Shown: in pieces, positions 5,247-6,124 of the stretch
Numbering within the stretch: position 1 is the stretch's first letter
How the letters are laid out: every line of letters begins with the position of its first letter
Source of the DNA: Actinomycetes bacterium
GTDB taxonomy: Bacteria; Actinomycetota; Coriobacteriia; WRKU01
Direction: 5' to 3'
Assembly (NCBI GenBank): GCA_009781565.1
Contig: WQXV01000070.1
Location: 1 to 6,124 of the forward strand
DNA: 6,124 bases
Position numbers and translations under genes: made by a program
Notes under the pieces: generated by a model
Seen by the model: the letters and a program-made list of their open reading frames with translations, nothing else
Database searches by the model: none
What the model was told of the DNA's origin: nothing

Positions 5247-6119
5247 GTGAGTAACAACGCCCCTCTCGGTATATTCGATTCTGGTCTTGGTGGACTGACC
5301 GTCGCGCGCCAGATAGCCGAAGCGCTCCCTGACGAATCATTCATCTATGTGGGAGATACCACGCGCTGCCCTTATGGCCCGCAAGATCTGGCAGATATAC
5401 AGCAGTATGTGCGCGAGATCTGCACCTTTTTGCAGCAGCGGGGAGTCAAGCTCATCGTCATCGCGTGCAATACCGCTACAGCGGCAGCGATCGAGCTTGC
5501 CCAAAAAGAGTTCGATATACCGATCATCGGCGTGATCGAGCCCGGTGCGCGCGCTGCGGTCCGCGCTACACGCAACCGCAAAGTGGGCGTCATCGGTACC
5601 GTCGGTACGATCGAGAGCGGCGTGTATGCACATGCCGTCAGTGCGCTGGATGCCGGTTGCGAGATACACTCGATCGCCACTCCCGAATTCGTCGATATGG
5701 TCGAAGACGGTCTTGCATTCGATGAGCATTCTCAGGACAGATTCAGTGGCTTGAGCGTGCCTCCGCAATTCAGAGAGATTGCGAGCACCTATCTCGACCA
5801 GCTGCGCGACGACGAGGTCGACTGTGTGGTCCTGGGCTGTACCCACTATCCGCTCTTGCACGATCCTATCGCGGCGATCATGGGCGAGGAGGTCGTTTTG
5901 GTTTCGAGCGCAGAAGAGACCGCTCATGATGTATTGTCTACGCTTGAGCGACGGGGACATCTCGCGTCAGTCGGCAACGTGGCGACCTATGAGTTCTTCA
6001 CCACGGGAGACAAAGACCGTTTCAAGGCTTTAGGGTCAAAGGTGTTCGGCAGAACACTTGAGCCGCTCGAGCTGCTTGATATCGATTATCTCGAATCGCT
6101 GGTTGAAGCATACTACTGA
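5247..6119 (+). CDS. murI: Glutamate racemase
   Basis: This enzyme interconverts L- and D-glutamate in the cytoplasm, supplying D-Glu for peptidoglycan. It needs no cofactor and uses two cysteines. Counting from GTG 5247 (290 residues), the family motifs are in order: GIFDSGLGGLTVA (8-20, with D11), GDTTRCPYGPQ (36-46), VIACNTATAA (71-80, catalytic C74), GVIEPG (95-100), GTVGTIESGVYA (107-118) and VVLGCTHYPLL (194-204, catalytic C198 with H200). All key residues are present. GTG 5247 is chosen because MSNNAPLGIFDSG matches the usual family N-terminus and GGA lies 5 nt upstream. GTG 5211 and 5229 are also in frame and would overlap the previous gene. The gene follows the URO-D-like gene by 11 nt and is probably in its operon. 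The full C-terminus is inside the window. Confidence 0.96.
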   Translation: MSNNAPLGIFDSGLGGLTVARQIAEALPDESFIYVGDTTRCPYGPQDLADIQQYVREICTFLQQRGVKLIVIACNTATAAAIELAQKEFDIPIIGVIEPGARAAVRATRNRKVGVIGTVGTIESGVYAHAVSALDAGCEIHSIATPEFVDMVEDGLAFDEHSQDRFSGLSVPPQFREIASTYLDQLRDDEVDCVVLGCTHYPLLHDPIAAIMGEEVVLVSSAEETAHDVLSTLERRGHLASVGNVATYEFFTTGDKDRFKALGSKVFGRTLEPLELLDIDYLESLVEAYY

Positions 6120-6124
6120 TAGAA

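Noticed and set aside
5337..5960. Long minus-strand reading frame of 207 codons
   Set aside because: It lies wholly antisense to murI, whose catalytic motifs are intact. The peptide has no family resemblance.

Overview
This window looks like chromosomal DNA from a moderately GC-rich actinobacterium. The protein sequences (radical SAM/DUF2344 pair, DUF1461 membrane protein, PPK2, glutamate racemase) and the tmRNA fit the class Coriobacteriia best. That placement is inferred from protein character and gene content, and I cannot fix the genus.

Layout. (1) Positions 2-2816 hold a tightly packed plus-strand operon. It contains the 3' part of a radical SAM protein (TIGR03960-like, cut by the window start), its usual partner DUF2344 (TIGR03936-like), and a four-helix DUF1461/TIGR01906-like membrane protein whose start overlaps the DUF2344 gene. 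(2) Positions 2853-2946 hold a good extended -10 promoter and a short leader with a perfect hairpin. (3) Positions 2947-3302 are a complete one-piece tmRNA gene (ssrA). It has an encoded CCA, a tRNA-like domain, four recognisable pseudoknots and a reading frame for the tag (A)GETDYAYAA. (4) Positions 3303-3474 are a 172-bp segment with no gene. It ends in an exact 21-bp copy of the tmRNA 3' end and is followed by a strong terminator-like hairpin at 3486-3517. This is the expected layout for an integration scar or attachment site at the ssrA 3' end. (5) Positions 3557-6119 hold a second compact operon: a PPK2-type polyphosphate phosphotransferase, a short protein related to the uroporphyrinogen decarboxylase (URO-D) superfamily, and glutamate racemase (murI).

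How the parts relate. The first operon pairs a predicted Fe-S/SAM enzyme with a dedicated partner of unknown function. ssrA and MurI are housekeeping functions (ribosome rescue; D-glutamate for peptidoglycan). PPK2 links polyphosphate to nucleotide phosphate pools. The URO-D-like protein has no assigned function and appears to lack the N-terminal part of the fold.

Most unusual points: the duplicated tmRNA 3' end with a 172-bp structured insert ahead of the terminator, the YAYAA tag ending in place of the common YALAA, and the short URO-D-like protein between ppk2 and murI. I found no CRISPR array, insertion sequence, toxin-antitoxin pair or clearly new multi-gene system.
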